Source: Hemileia vastatrix (Eukaryota > Basidiomycota > Pucciniomycetes > Pucciniales > Zaghouaniaceae). Taken from it: a stretch of DNA of 64,000 bases. How positions within the stretch are numbered: the stretch's first letter is position 1; each line of letters opens with the position of its first letter. The stretch spans positions 3,607,683 through 3,671,682 of the forward strand of contig JASXTE010000002.1 of the NCBI GenBank assembly GCA_030280995.1. The letters run 5' to 3'. The position numbers and the translations under genes are program-made. Shown one piece after another: positions 31,774 through 42,560 of the stretch. Under the pieces are notes generated by a model. That model made no database searches, was not told the DNA's origin, and saw nothing but the letters and a program-made list of their open reading frames with translations.

Positions 31774-33040
31774 ATGTCTGGGGACAGACTGGATTTTATT
31801 ACAAAATGGTTAAATATTTGTTTATGTTAGAAAGGCTGGATAATAGTGATAATGATGAATGGGTGGCTATCAAAAGGAAGTCACTGGAATTTTATCTCTC
31901 TGGAAAAAGATTAATGAGGAGGAGGTATCCAAATCCCCAAGTGGTTATTACTTAAAAGAAAGGGCAAGAGTTGGTTATGAAATCACTGCATGAAGGTCTT
32001 GGGCATAGAGGAATTGGTGAAACATCTAGTTAAATTGCTGATAGATTTTGGTGGCCTTTTATGAAGCTAGCTGTTAAAGCTGGGTTTATTCATGCAAAGA
32101 ATTTTAAAGAAGAATTTATTTAAGTCCAAAAGAGCCTGGACATGCAACCAGTGAAAACACTCTTTTTGGTAGGGTTAGTTTGGATGCTGTTCATATTAAG
32201 GATGGGAGATATAAATATTTGACTGTAGCCAGAGATGATTTGTCTGGTTAGGTAGAGGAAGCACCTTTTATTAGTTTGAATTCCAGGAATGTGGCAGATT
32301 TTTTGTTGAAAAATTGAGTATATAGGTATGGAGTGATGAAGTTGGTGACTGTTGATGGAGGTCCTGAATTCGAGACACATTTTAGAGAAGATATATCAAA
32401 ATTTGGATCACAGGTTAGGGTAGCAACCCCATATTATTCAAAAGCTTAAGGAATGATAGAAAGAGGGAATCAAGTTATTAATGATGCTTTGGTTAAAAGG
32501 TGTGGAGCAAGTGCTGAAAAGTGGAGGCACTATTTACAATTAGTTTTATTTTCTGACAGAATCACTGCCAAAAGGACAACTGGATATTCACCATATAAAC
32601 TAGTTTTTGGCCAAACGGCAGCTTTACCAGTTGATTTAGATGCTTAATCATATCTTGGAGTATATTGGGATGCTGTTAGAAATACTGAAGAATTATTATG
32701 TGCAAGACTGGTTCAGTTGTAAAAGAAAGAAGAAACTCTAGAAAAGGCATATTCAAAAATGGTGAATATTAGGAATCAGTCTGTCAGATATTTGGATAAG
32801 AGATTGGCTTATAGGTTATGGAGTCCTTTGAAAACTGGAGATATAGTCTTGGTGTATAATAGGAGTTCTGAAATTCAGTGGCAAAGAATGTTTACAGATA
32901 GGTGGAATTAACCATACAGAGTTAGATGACATGTATCTGGAGGTTCATATGTGTTAGAAGAGTTGGATGGAGTAGTTTTGAAGAAGAGAGTAGCTGATGA
33001 TCAAGTCAAGCAGTTCTATCCTAGGGGAACTGGGTGAGAC
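31774..33040 (+). pseudogene. Integrase of old gypsy, rest after nested insertion
   Basis: Continues the frame cut at 19688. WGQTGF text at 31776, YPNPQVVIT-stop-KKGQELV (31930), ATSENTLFGRVSLDAVHIKD (32150), VTVDGGPEFETHF (32347), then open 32453-32647 (ERGNQVINDALVKRCG). Near 32010-32150 the H2C2 part is shortened. Stops replace W, Q and E codons. It ends near a motif copy (IQNEDKKL) at about 33056. Confidence 0.85.
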
Positions 33041-34019
33041 CAAGTCTAAATCCAAAATGAGGATAAAAAACTTACTATTGTTTATGAAGAATAACTCCAA
33101 AATGAGGATAAACTACCAACTATTGTTACAAATATTAACTCCAAAATGAGAATAAACTACTCTATTATTGCTTAAAGAAGATTTACTCCACAAGAGAGTA
33201 TAAACTAAATACTATCATTAAAATTAATGATCATTTAATTTGAATATTGCATGTTTATGGTAAAGAATTATGTTGGACTGTATTTATTTTTGGTAGAAGT
33301 GTTCACAGGGGAACCTGCTAAATTTAATATTGGAAATTTTGGGGGTAATTAATGGGATGGCTTCTCTATACACAATTACCCCACAATGTTTGTTACCATA
33401 GCTTACCTGTTTCTAGTTGAATCCTGGATTTGTTTTTGTTATATATGAATTCCACTAAGACTATAAACTGGATCAACATGATGACAAAATAATTACGCTC
33501 ATTTAAAGCCAGAGTAATGGATTTTTTTTATATTTTATTTTTGAATTTTTTATGTTAGAATTTTATTTTCATTTTAAATTTATTAAAAATAATTGTTTCA
33601 GAGATAATTATCACTGGAGGTCTTCAATCATTTTTAAAAATTGGAGGGAGCCCACCCAGTGATCATTTATATTTTTGTTTTTATATTTTTAAAATTTCTC
33701 AAAATTAATTTATGTTACTTTTTTTAATTTATTTCTTGTGTATCCCACATCAAGGTGCACTTGGATGTGGGTGTGATGTCAGGGGTATGGCTCATCAAAT
33801 GGCTGTGGAGAATCTTTAATATATTTAACTTTAATTTTATTTTTTTAGAAAAAACTTTATAAAATAATTTTATTTTAATTTACAAATTCATACTTTCATT
33901 ACAACAATTAAAAAATTATAATAATAGAATTATAATAAAATAAGTAGTATGTAGTTTTCAGGATTATATATATATAGTTTTTTTAGTTTCTTTAAAATTT
34001 CTAGAAGGAGCCTGAAGAG
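33041..34019 (+). other. Proximal 3' region of old gypsy
   Basis: Holds eroded copies of the CTCC...GAGGATAAACTA motif (near 33056, 33101, 33146, 33182) and one CCACTAAGACTATAAACTGG (33451), then the conserved GGAGGGAGCCCACCCAGTGA block (33643) and CACTTGGATGTGGGTGTGAT (33759), in the same order as in the young copy. Then A/T-rich text. Confidence 0.65.
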
Positions 34020-35145
34020 TTAAGGAAGTTTCTTCTTCAATGAAGATGGCACAGTGAAGGGTTCAGGAGAGGCTCTATGAAATCTTTCAATTTTTTCAAA
34101 TTTACAACATTTATAGTCCAGCCAAGTGGCTAATTTAAAGTGATATTTCAAACTTTCTCTCTGGAGAAAAATTCTGTGCAATCCTTTTGCGGATAATCTT
34201 TATAATGGTCCAAGTTAACTTTGAAAATGGAATATAGTTTTTGAGCAACCTCATTACATTTTAAAATAGTTGAAGTGGGTTCTGGATTAGGGATAAAATA
34301 AGTGGATGGAGAATAACAGGATCCAGAAGAAGCTAAATAAGTTCATCAATAAAAATCAAGAGAAAGATTTTAAAAGAAGAATAAAAATATTAATTGCTTA
34401 CTAGAGTCAACTGTGTCAATCTCAAGATTTAAAGGCAGGCTTGGTTGAAATTTTTCTTCAATAAGGGAAGAGTATGGATTTTGGATGTTGTGATATGAAG
34501 GTGGTTTTAAAAAACTTAGGATGTCTCTGGAAACAGCAGGGATTGGAGATCCATTAACTGAAGGAATATTTCTTTTCTTACAGAAAACTACTGGAGGACT
34601 AGAGGATCTGGGTCTTTTTAATGATGAAGAAGGACAATGAGGGCTGCTAAATTTAGGTTGAGCAGGAATAGGCTCTGTTAAAGGATATGGAGAGAAAGGA
34701 GAAGGAGAAGGAGAAACATCCAGAACTGATTTAGGAGGATTCAACATTTCTTTTGGAGAAGTAGGAGTTCTAGGGATGACAGAAGAGAGTCTTGATTGTA
34801 GAGAAGGAGCAGCATAAAGAGCAGAAGGAGGTGGACACAGAGATTCAGAGTCAGAAGGAATATTTAAAAAGGCTGATGGTGTGAAAGGAGTAGTTTTTTG
34901 GAGGAGGATGATTTTGGAGAAAGAGTATAAGGCTTGAAATGAGAAGAGAAGCTAGTGGCAGGAAGTGGGAATGAGCCATATTTGAAGCCAAGGCATTTAA
35001 TTTTCTTCTCAAAGCAGTTGAAACAGGCCCTGTTGTAGGTATATCTTTTCTTGTTATAGGTGAAGGTGCAGTCTTGATGGGTAAAGGAGCAGTAATCACA
35101 GGCTTGGTCACTAGAAGCAGTGAAGTTGGAAGGAGTCATCTTCAA
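34020..35145 (-). pseudogene. Antisense spliced gene with a Zn2Cys6-like cysteine cluster
   Basis: Lies inside the 3' region of the old gypsy element, opposite to it. From MKMTPSNFTASSDQA it reads CDYCSFTHQDC, 14 residues, CFNCFEKKIKC: CX2CX6C-X14-CX2CX6C, the spacing of fungal Zn(II)2Cys6 clusters with a longish linker. A Pro/Ser-rich middle follows (SLKRPRSSSPPVVF; PSYHNIQNPYSSL). A 69-nt intron (34333-34401, GTAAGC...TATTTAG) joins GACTCTA to CTTCTTCTGG and keeps the frame, giving STYFIPNPEPTSTILKCNE, VAQKLYSIFKVNLDHYKDYP and, after a frame change, LATWLDYKCCKFEKIERF, stop at 34020. Two 1-nt frameshifts (near 34885 in an A run, near 34165) break it. About 350 residues if whole. The young element has no counterpart here. 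Could be a captured host gene or an element accessory gene. Confidence 0.55.
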
Positions 35146-35259
35146 AATATGAAAAGTAGGATAAAAAGGATAACCTGGATAGGAAAATAGGAAAGAGAGA
35201 AAAATGTGGTGAAAATGGGCTCAAGGATAGTAGTTGGAAGTTGGAATTGACACAATCTT

Positions 35260-35410
35260 TGGTCCACTATGACCTAAAACTGGAAATGAACTACTGGATT
35301 TGGTCCTCTAAGACCTTAAACCAGAAAAAAAACATCAAAATGTCAATAATTGGTCCCCTATGAGCTTAAACTGGAAAATTACTTTCAATTTGTCTACCAA
35401 GACTGTAAAC
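35260..35410 (+). repeat. Four hairpin motifs in old gypsy 3' region
   Basis: GGTCCACTATGACCTAAAAC (35261), GGTCCTCTAAGACCTTAAAC (35308), GGTCCCCTATGAGCTTAAAC (35344) and GTCTACCAAGACTGTAAAC (35379). Three keep a GGTC/GACC or GTC/GAC stem despite age. They take the place of the 14-copy array of the young element. Confidence 0.75.
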
Positions 35411-36324
35411 CGGAAATTTATTAAAAGTTAGTATCTCAAGGATAATAGGTGGGAATGTTAATCAAGTGGGATATTCAACTCTGTAATCTTTAATTTACCA
35501 CTGGTTCATCAGTACTCAAACTGGTACTCACTAATTTGGGTAGCTCAGTTATTAATAAAAACAGTGCAACTAACTTTAGGAAATGGAGATGTCATTTAAT
35601 GGAGTTAGTTAGGATTAAAGAAAGATGGATACTTTAAAGGTTATTAATGAAGATTTTTAGAAGTCAAAAATAAAGGTGCTCAAATTTCTGGAAAATTATG
35701 ATTTATGATAAAATAGGAGTGATTTTAAAGGGTTGAAAATTTAATTGAATTTTGTGATTCTGAATCATAGAAGAATGATAGGATTTGGATTTAGTGGGTC
35801 TCTTTGGTAGACTATTTAGGATGAAGCTTGGATTACCTTATGGCGAGAATGGAATCATAATATTAGGCTCAGGAGGAAGCCCAATGGGAATTGAATCAAG
35901 AGTATTTGGCTCATTAAAGAGGCCCTCTCTCTCATTCTGTTAAGAACAATGGAGACTGGTAGAGGAGAATCTGAAGGTATTCAAACCTTGCTCTCAGTAG
36001 TGTAATCATCACAAGGTAAATATGGTTAAGAAATTTGATTTCAAAATAAGATAATCAAATGATGTTTAAAGAAGGATTAAAATCAACCAGAAAATAACAG
36101 CTATCAGCACCAAAAAGAGTTAAAGTATTAAAATTATAAAGAAGATAAGACAATAAATATAAATAATCACTTTTAAAAATTTTAACAACAGTATAAAAAA
36201 AATTTATGATAGTAAACTTAACTTCATAATGTCTTTATTTTTAAGAGGATGAACAGAAGATGAATATATGAATGATTCATTATGTAAATTTAATGAATGG
36301 GGACATTCTTCATTGGAGGGAGGA
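35411..36324 (+). other. Distal 3' region of old gypsy
   Basis: No gene. Matches parts of 20813-21466 of the young copy; ends with the purine tract TTGGAGGGAGGA. Confidence 0.55.
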
Positions 36325-37197
36325 TGTGGCAGTCTAAATTTTAGTAAGGCACTTAAGTCTATTATAAAGGACTCTTGGGGAGCTATTTTTGAGATTGGAA
36401 AGGCAAATCTAATTTTAAAATGTTTATATTAAATAATATAAGTATTAAAAGTGGTTAAAAAAAGGTTTACTTTTACAGGTCAAGATTTAACAAATAATTA
36501 CCAAGTAGGAAATGCAAGCATAGGTCTAAATGTGCATGGAAAATGAATTCAGGAGTCTCATGAACCTTTGGGAATTTTTCTGAATTTTTTAACATTTTTC
36601 TACTTTTTTGAATAATTTTATAAAGTATTTTTAATTCTTTTTGATTTTTCATAATTTGCTTAACTTTGATCATTTTTTACTAGATGAAAAAGGCTGTGCA
36701 GGCTACAAAACTTAGAGTGAAATACATAGGAGAAGTATCCCTATCTTCTTTAATATTTCTAGATTTTTTATTAATATTTTGAAGGTTCTAATTGTGTTCA
36801 GAAGTCTGTATTAGGCTTGTACAAACTCCGGAGATTATGGGATGAGCTCTGGATGAGCTCCACAATGCTCCAGTTAGGGAAAGTAGGGGACATGACATAC
36901 TATGCATATAAAGCCTATAGACTTGAAATTGAATATCATAGGATCTAACAATCATACAACAACCAAAAACCATCAACGCATATATAACAATAATTAATTA
37001 TTTTTCATAACAAATTGTAAAATTGTAATACCCTTATAAATATAACACTTTTAAATAAAAATTTATTAATTTCGCTCATCAACACAAATATTAAATTATA
37101 GGGTACCATTTCAAAGGTCTCATCACTAGGGATCTGATTTTAACAACTAAATCTTATAAAAATATATTATTCAATAATATATATAACTTTTAAAAAT
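36325..37197 (+). repeat. Old gypsy 3' LTR, interrupted
   Basis: TGTGGCAGTCTAAATTTTAG start; aligns with 13785-14685 to 'AACTTTTAAAAAT', where a CACTA-like end begins. The remaining ~220 bp of LTR were not found in the window. Confidence 0.8.
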
Positions 37198-38039
37198 CAC
37201 CACGCAATATGGGGGTGGACTTGCTAGCAAGTCCACAACCTTGAACCCTAATTCATATCTTTTTAAGCCCACATTGAATTAGTGATGAAACCACCAAGAA
37301 AAAATATTGAAATTCTGGTGAACTAAATATGAATACAATTTGAACATTTGATCAAGCATAGGTAATTATACTTTAAACAAATCTTGAGATATGAAGAATG
37401 ATATTTTTTTATAGAAATTTTAATACAGTGCAGATCACACCAAAATTATTCTGAAAAACACATATTTTTTAAACTATTTAAGCATATTCTTTTCAATTTT
37501 TAAAAAAAAGAACACCAAAGTATATATTTGGCAAGATACCATCTGAAATAATTATATAAGTTTATTTGGCCAGTAATACATGGAGAAACTATAATTTAAA
37601 ATATTTCAATTTGTTCATGAAAGATTATTTTGTGCATTTATATTATTTATTTTATTTTTTTCAAGAATTGAAAAAAATATATACTTATTTTATGACAAGA
37701 GAGTATTGAATATTATGAATCATTAAAATATCTAAAGAAGGTGCAAAAAGCTTAATAATGATGTTACAAAGACTTTACTTAGACATATAATATTCAAATT
37801 CAATTGAAATAATATATTTTACTAGTAAATTAAAAAATATTTTCATACTAATATTTATTGAAATTTATTTCTCTTCATCTTTAAAATTTCCAAAATATTA
37901 AAATGTAGATTTTTATTTGATTTAAGTGAATGAAGAAAATAAAAGTATAGGACTTGTGGATTTTTAGGATTCAAGGAATTTCTTTGCCCACTAATTGTAA
38001 AATATTTTATATTTTTTGTATATATATTTTGTATTACTA

Positions 38040-38600
38040 TCTTCTTTTATTGTCTTTTTTTACTCCCTCTCAAGAATACCCCACTCTTTTCCCTTTGAAA
38101 TATTCCTATTTCATCACCTCATCTTTCTCCCCACCCTTTTCACTCCCTTCTTCATCATTTTCAACCTCTATCCACATTTGCCTCTCTATCTCCACCCATC
38201 TCCTTCCAGTTTTCTTACCTCCTAATTCCTCCCTAACACTTTATTTTTATATACAAAAATAGGGACTGAGTTGAAAGGGAAGAAATTGGGGTTCAAGGAT
38301 TGTGGAGGCAAGTTAAAGGGGAGGAATGGGGCTAAAAGGGTTGGGGAGGCTGGAGAGAGAGGTGAGGAAGGGTATATGGGGTAGAAAAAAGGTTGGGAAA
38401 GAGTTGGAAGGGAAGATTAAGGTTTTCTGAGGCATTTTGAATAAAGAAAAGGGTTGGGGAGATGTTGGGAGGGGTGAAATGGGGATCAAAAGAGGATGGC
38501 ATACAATGGGGCTGGGAGGGAGGCAAAAGGGGTGGGGAGGGAAGACAAGTATGTGTTGATAGAATTGAAAGGGATGGGGACTGGTGCAAACTGAGTGTGA
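38040..38600. repeat. Pyrimidine-to-purine switch block 1
   Basis: Plus strand is strongly C/T-rich to about 38250, then G/A-rich (GGGTTGGGGAGGCTGGAG-like repeats) to about 38590. The same architecture is at 59330-59930. Apparent ORFs in it are compositional. Confidence 0.7.
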
Positions 38601-38636
38601 AAATCTTCTTTGAATCAATATTAGTGTAATGTTTCC

Positions 38637-39467
38637 CCATATCTGATTATTTTATTGAAAAATTTGAATTTTCACTAAAAAATTTGTATCATCATCAAAT
38701 ATTTTGCTGCAGTTTTCTTTGAACTATAATAGGAGATTAAATATAAGTATTGTAAACTAAAGAGTCATTAGGCTTCAAAATTAGGTCAAAATTGGTCATT
38801 CTCAATCTGTTTTAATCAAATATTGTAGTTTCTCACTAATATTTTCCACATGTCTACTACATTATTTCTTAAAATTCTCTTTGCACTGTCAAAGGCATAT
38901 AATTGAATTTTTTAAGTCTATTATGTTCTCATCTCTGATATATGAGCTATATTTATTTTAATATAAAGTATAATTTTATCCCAAAAGGTTTCAAAAATTT
39001 ACTTCAGATATGGTGCCCCTCTGTGGCCTTAGCAGGGCCCCTCTGTTGCCTCAGCAAGTCTCACTGGTGTTAATTTATTTAAATATTGAGACTAGTAGTG
39101 AGAAACACCTGTTTAATTAGAATATTTGATACTTGGTCAAAAAGTATCTATAAAAAATATGAATATCTATTGATCTTTTTTATTGATCATTAAAAACTTC
39201 CTTGAAAGTTGAAAGAGAACTATATAATTTCTGTAAATGATGTTTTAGTGATGTGTAAAATACTAGTTAAAACATCAAATATTTGATTAAACCAGATTGA
39301 GAATGACCAATTTTGACCTAATAATGGAGCCTAATGACTCTTAAGCTTACAATACTTAAATTGAATCCCTTATTATAATTCAAAGAAAACTGCAGCAAAA
39401 TTTTTAATGATGATACAAAATTATTTAGTGAAAATTCAAATTTTTCAATGAAATGATCAGAGATAGG
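38637..39467. repeat. Long imperfect inverted repeat
   Basis: Left arm 38637-38830 and right arm 39270-39467 are reverse complements with few differences (shared blocks TTGAAAAATTTGAATTTTCA, GCTGCAGTTTTCTTTGAA, AGGTCAAAATTGGTCATTCT). Similarity fades inward; ~430-bp spacer with CCCCTCTGTGGCC / CCCCTCTGTTGCC repeats. A MITE abuts the right arm. Confidence 0.85.
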
Positions 39468-39728
39468 CACCATGCAATATAGGGGGTGGACTTGCTAGCA
39501 AGTCCCCAACCTGAACTCAGACAGAACTCAGATGGAACTCAGACTGAACTCATACTGAACTCAGACTGAACTCTACTTGAACACCCACCTAAAACTGTTC
39601 TGCTGAATGGTGTTCATCCCTGATTGTATGGTTCCTTTGTCAATAGCTCAATGTGTGTTCAATCTGTGGTGAATTTGAGTCCAAGGTTGCGGACCTACTG
39701 AAAAGTGTACCCCCCATATTGCATGATG
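39468..39728 (+). mobile_element. CACTA-like MITE, copy C
   Basis: 261 bp, CACCATGCAATATAGGGGG start and CATCATGCAATATGGGGGG from the other end. Perfect AGG duplication (39465-39467, 39729-39731). Interior has five GAACTCAGACT-type repeats near its 5' end. Confidence 0.88.
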
Positions 39729-39739
39729 AGGGAATCTTT

Positions 39740-40870
39740 AAACTAGTATTGATTCAAAGAAGCTCAATAGATTTTAAATCACATAAAAACTTACAATATT
39801 TATCAAGGACAATTGAAACAAAAGATTTGATATAGATATGTCAATAATTAGTGAGATACTCAATCTCATATTGTAATGTTTATAGCTATGTCAAATGTTT
39901 TATATTTAAAATTTGAATCTATAATTAGATGTTTATTAATAATACTAAGCTTCACATATATTTCATTTATATATTTTGAAAAATATTGGATAGGGATATT
40001 GAAATAATTGTCAAAAATCACATTTTGTATTGAAATAGCCATAAATTGATCAAATATACTTCAAATCTCAATCTAGCTATCAAATTATAGCTTTAATAAT
40101 TATATCAGCTTTAAAATATATTTAAATACAAACTTTGGACAATATTTGAACGAAAAATGGAAATTAATTGAAAAAAATCACATTTTTGATTTAAATTCCT
40201 CTATATTGATCAATTTTACCTAAAATATCAATCTAGATATCTCATTAAAATTAGTAAAATAATACTAGCCTTTTAATATATTGTAAAGAAACTATTTACA
40301 CAAGATTTAATGTAGATATGGAAATTCTTTGAGAAAACTCACATCCTGGAATAAATTAGAAATATCTTGGTAAATTTAACTTCTAAACTCAATCTGAATA
40401 GCTCAATAGATTTAGAATCATCATATTCAAATTAAAAGAGATTTAAAAGAAAATTTTTGCTCAAAATTTGACAGAGTTATGGCAAATTTGAGAAAAAAAT
40501 CACATTTTGGAGTAGCATACATATAGCTTGGTCAATTCTAATTTAAAACTGAATTGGAATATATAATTAGATTTTAAGAAGATATATTTGCCTAAAAAGT
40601 ATCATAAACACAGTTCTGGCACATTATTTGGAAAATATTTGTCAATCATTACAAACTTATCACAATTTATTGAATCGCCATACCTTGGTGAAATTGACAT
40701 GATATTCAATTTTTAATAAATCATTTAATTCAGAATCATTATTTTAACTATTCTAAGTAGTGAAATAATTATTCTAGAAAATTATTTGCTAAATATGTGA
40801 AAATAATTTAAGTATGAATAGCACATTTGATCCAAAAATCATCACATTAAACTTTCTATATACTTTAGAG
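39740..40870. repeat. Diverged ~160-bp tandem array
   Basis: The anchor 'AAAATCACATTTTG' or a variant recurs at 39867, 40021, 40181, 40342, 40503, 40662 and 40822 (steps 154-161 bp). Between anchors the order TTGATCAA-TTT..., CTCAATCTAGATATCTCA... and ATTTGA.AGATATGG is kept. Units are far diverged. No coding content. Confidence 0.75.
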
Positions 40871-40960
40871 AAATGTTCAGGAAAGGATTAAAAAAATATG
40901 GATTTATCATGCCTTGTATTACTTTATTGTATATTTGAGTAGTGCATCATTTGTTTTAAA

Positions 40961-41035
40961 GTCTGATTTGCTCAATGTTTTGAGCATCTGGTATATTTTT
41001 GATGGTAATGGGTTCAAGCCCTGTATCTAGAAATA
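40961..41035 (+). tRNA. tRNA-like sequence, degenerate
   Basis: A D-arm-like TTTGCTCAATGTTTTGAGC is followed at the right distance by a T-arm-like GGGTTCAAGCCC. The acceptor ends pair poorly and no clean anticodon arm forms, so it is at best a pseudogene or the head of a tRNA-derived SINE. Confidence 0.25.
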
Positions 41036-42560
41036 TTTTTCATATTGATTTAATTATCTGAGGCATATGGTAAGTTTCTAATATGCATTGGTATAATGGT
41101 ATTGATCTAGCTGGCCTATGTATTGTCTTAGATGAATTGCTATCAAAATTTGGTTGGTTTTTGATTGATCTATTCAGTCCTTAACTTTCTCTTTAAGACT
41201 TAAAACATAAATTTGTCATCCAGTTTGAGTCTCCATGGCCTTTTTATTGCCTAATATATATTCTTGATCACTAATACACCTTTTAAAGAACTTATAATGT
41301 TTATTGTTTAAGGCTATTGTAAGAATAGAGTTCAACTGTTGGTACTTGTATTTCATTATTCTTATTTTTATTATTCCAAGGTGGTTTTAAAGTCAAATTC
41401 ATTAGCTCTCCATAGTACTTCTTAGCAATTTATATTTTTTGTAACAAAAAGAAAGAATATGAGAAAGAAAGGAATGGGAGTCAAAAAAGATGGAATCACT
41501 AAGTGTGTGAAAGAAATTAATTCAGAAAGTCATCAAGAAAAAGGGTAATATGAAGTAAGGATATTGTCTGAAGAAATACATGAGAGGGATAGGTAGGGTG
41601 GAAGAAAGTTAGCAAATCAAACAAGAGAGGAAGGGATGAAAAAGTAAGAGAAAAAGCTAGCTACATCTAAACAGGGATCAGGAGATGGGGTGAGAGACTA
41701 TGAGCCATGGTGATGAAAACAACTTCCAAATAAAAATTAAGAGCCTGTACAATTTCACTCCTATGAACATCCCCTGAGCTCAAACAGGGTCACCCCCTGA
41801 AACACACCCAAAAGTCAACCTTGAAACTAAAAACTGAAACAGATGTCTAGTTCACCATTTTTTCCCCCTGTGATTGTTGTTTCCAATATTTTCTTCATTG
41901 GAAGGTGATGGTAGATCAGGAGGATGGGCAGAATTATATGAATCAAATTTATTTAAATTACACTTTATTTTTCTTTCAAAAAAAGATTAAGTTAGCTAAT
42001 ATCAAAAATTTCATAGAAAATTAAACATTTACCATTGAAGAAAAAGTGAAACAGATGAGAAGCTATAAAAGAAACAAAAACAGATCAAGCAAATCTACAA
42101 AAAGCGGAAAAATAAAAAAAAAAATTCAGAGAAACTAGAGAGAGAAATAAAGGAAATCAATGGAAACTTTCATCCACAATTTTAAAAAAGAGATTTAGCA
42201 GAAAAAAAGAAAGAGATTAAACAGAAAAGGCTTACCTGCTATCCAGAGTTAGTCAACAGGCAGAGAGAGTAAGCAGAAATTGATTGGGGGAGATGGGGTG
42301 CTGTACCACAACTGGTGGGGTTCAGTTAGGTGGGTAGTTATGGGATGGTGGTAAAATTTTCTGAGCTTAATTAGGCTCTATGTACCTATTTTTGGTGCAG
42401 ATTAAGTTTTGGTGTGTCACAATGGTCAAAAACAAATATAAAAAACCATTAAGTTCATGAAATGTCCTGTATATGAATTATTCATTGGAAAGTTTCTTCA
42501 ATTATCTTATTCAACCTACCACTATTACCACCATTGCCATTGCCATTGCCATCACCATCA
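41036..42560. other. Unassigned AT-rich stretch
   Basis: No gene recognised. 41440-41680 and 41980-42260 are purine-rich (GAAAGAAAGGAA-like). A short CCATTGCCATTGCCATCACC run lies at 42530. Confidence 0.35.

Larger units (their letters stand above)
13785..37197 (+). mobile_element. Old Ty3/gypsy element, nested host of a young copy
   Basis: Plus-strand element: 5' LTR 13785-14908, primer site, gag remnant, RT/RNase H, integrase in two parts split at 19688/31774, long 3' region and 3' LTR from 36325 that is cut at 37197. Two later insertions sit in it: a MITE (18204-18464) and the young relative (19689-31773). It belongs to the same lineage as the young element but a different subfamily: the LTRs share ends and scattered blocks only, and the Gag C-terminus and 3' region differ. 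Confidence 0.85.
37198..39467 (+). mobile_element. CACTA-like element, one end (long type 1)
   Basis: Begins CACCACGCAATATGGGGGTG with the palindrome GGACTTGCTAGCAAGTCC, then ACAACCTTGAACCCTAATTC. The first ~60 bp match the end at 58461; the rest is unlike the MITEs. It breaks the old LTR after AAT. The expected partner end (GTG followed by AAT and the rest of the LTR) is not in the window, so right limit and coding content are unknown. No transposase is recognised in it. Confidence 0.55.

Noticed and set aside
38313..38640. Proline/serine-rich open frames on the minus strand
   Set aside because: Composition of the purine-rich block; frames overlap each other and have no motif.
37198..39728. 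One CACTA-like element spanning 37198-39728
   Set aside because: The flanks would be AAT and AGG, and the end at 39728 pairs with the MITE start at 39468 (AGG on both sides).
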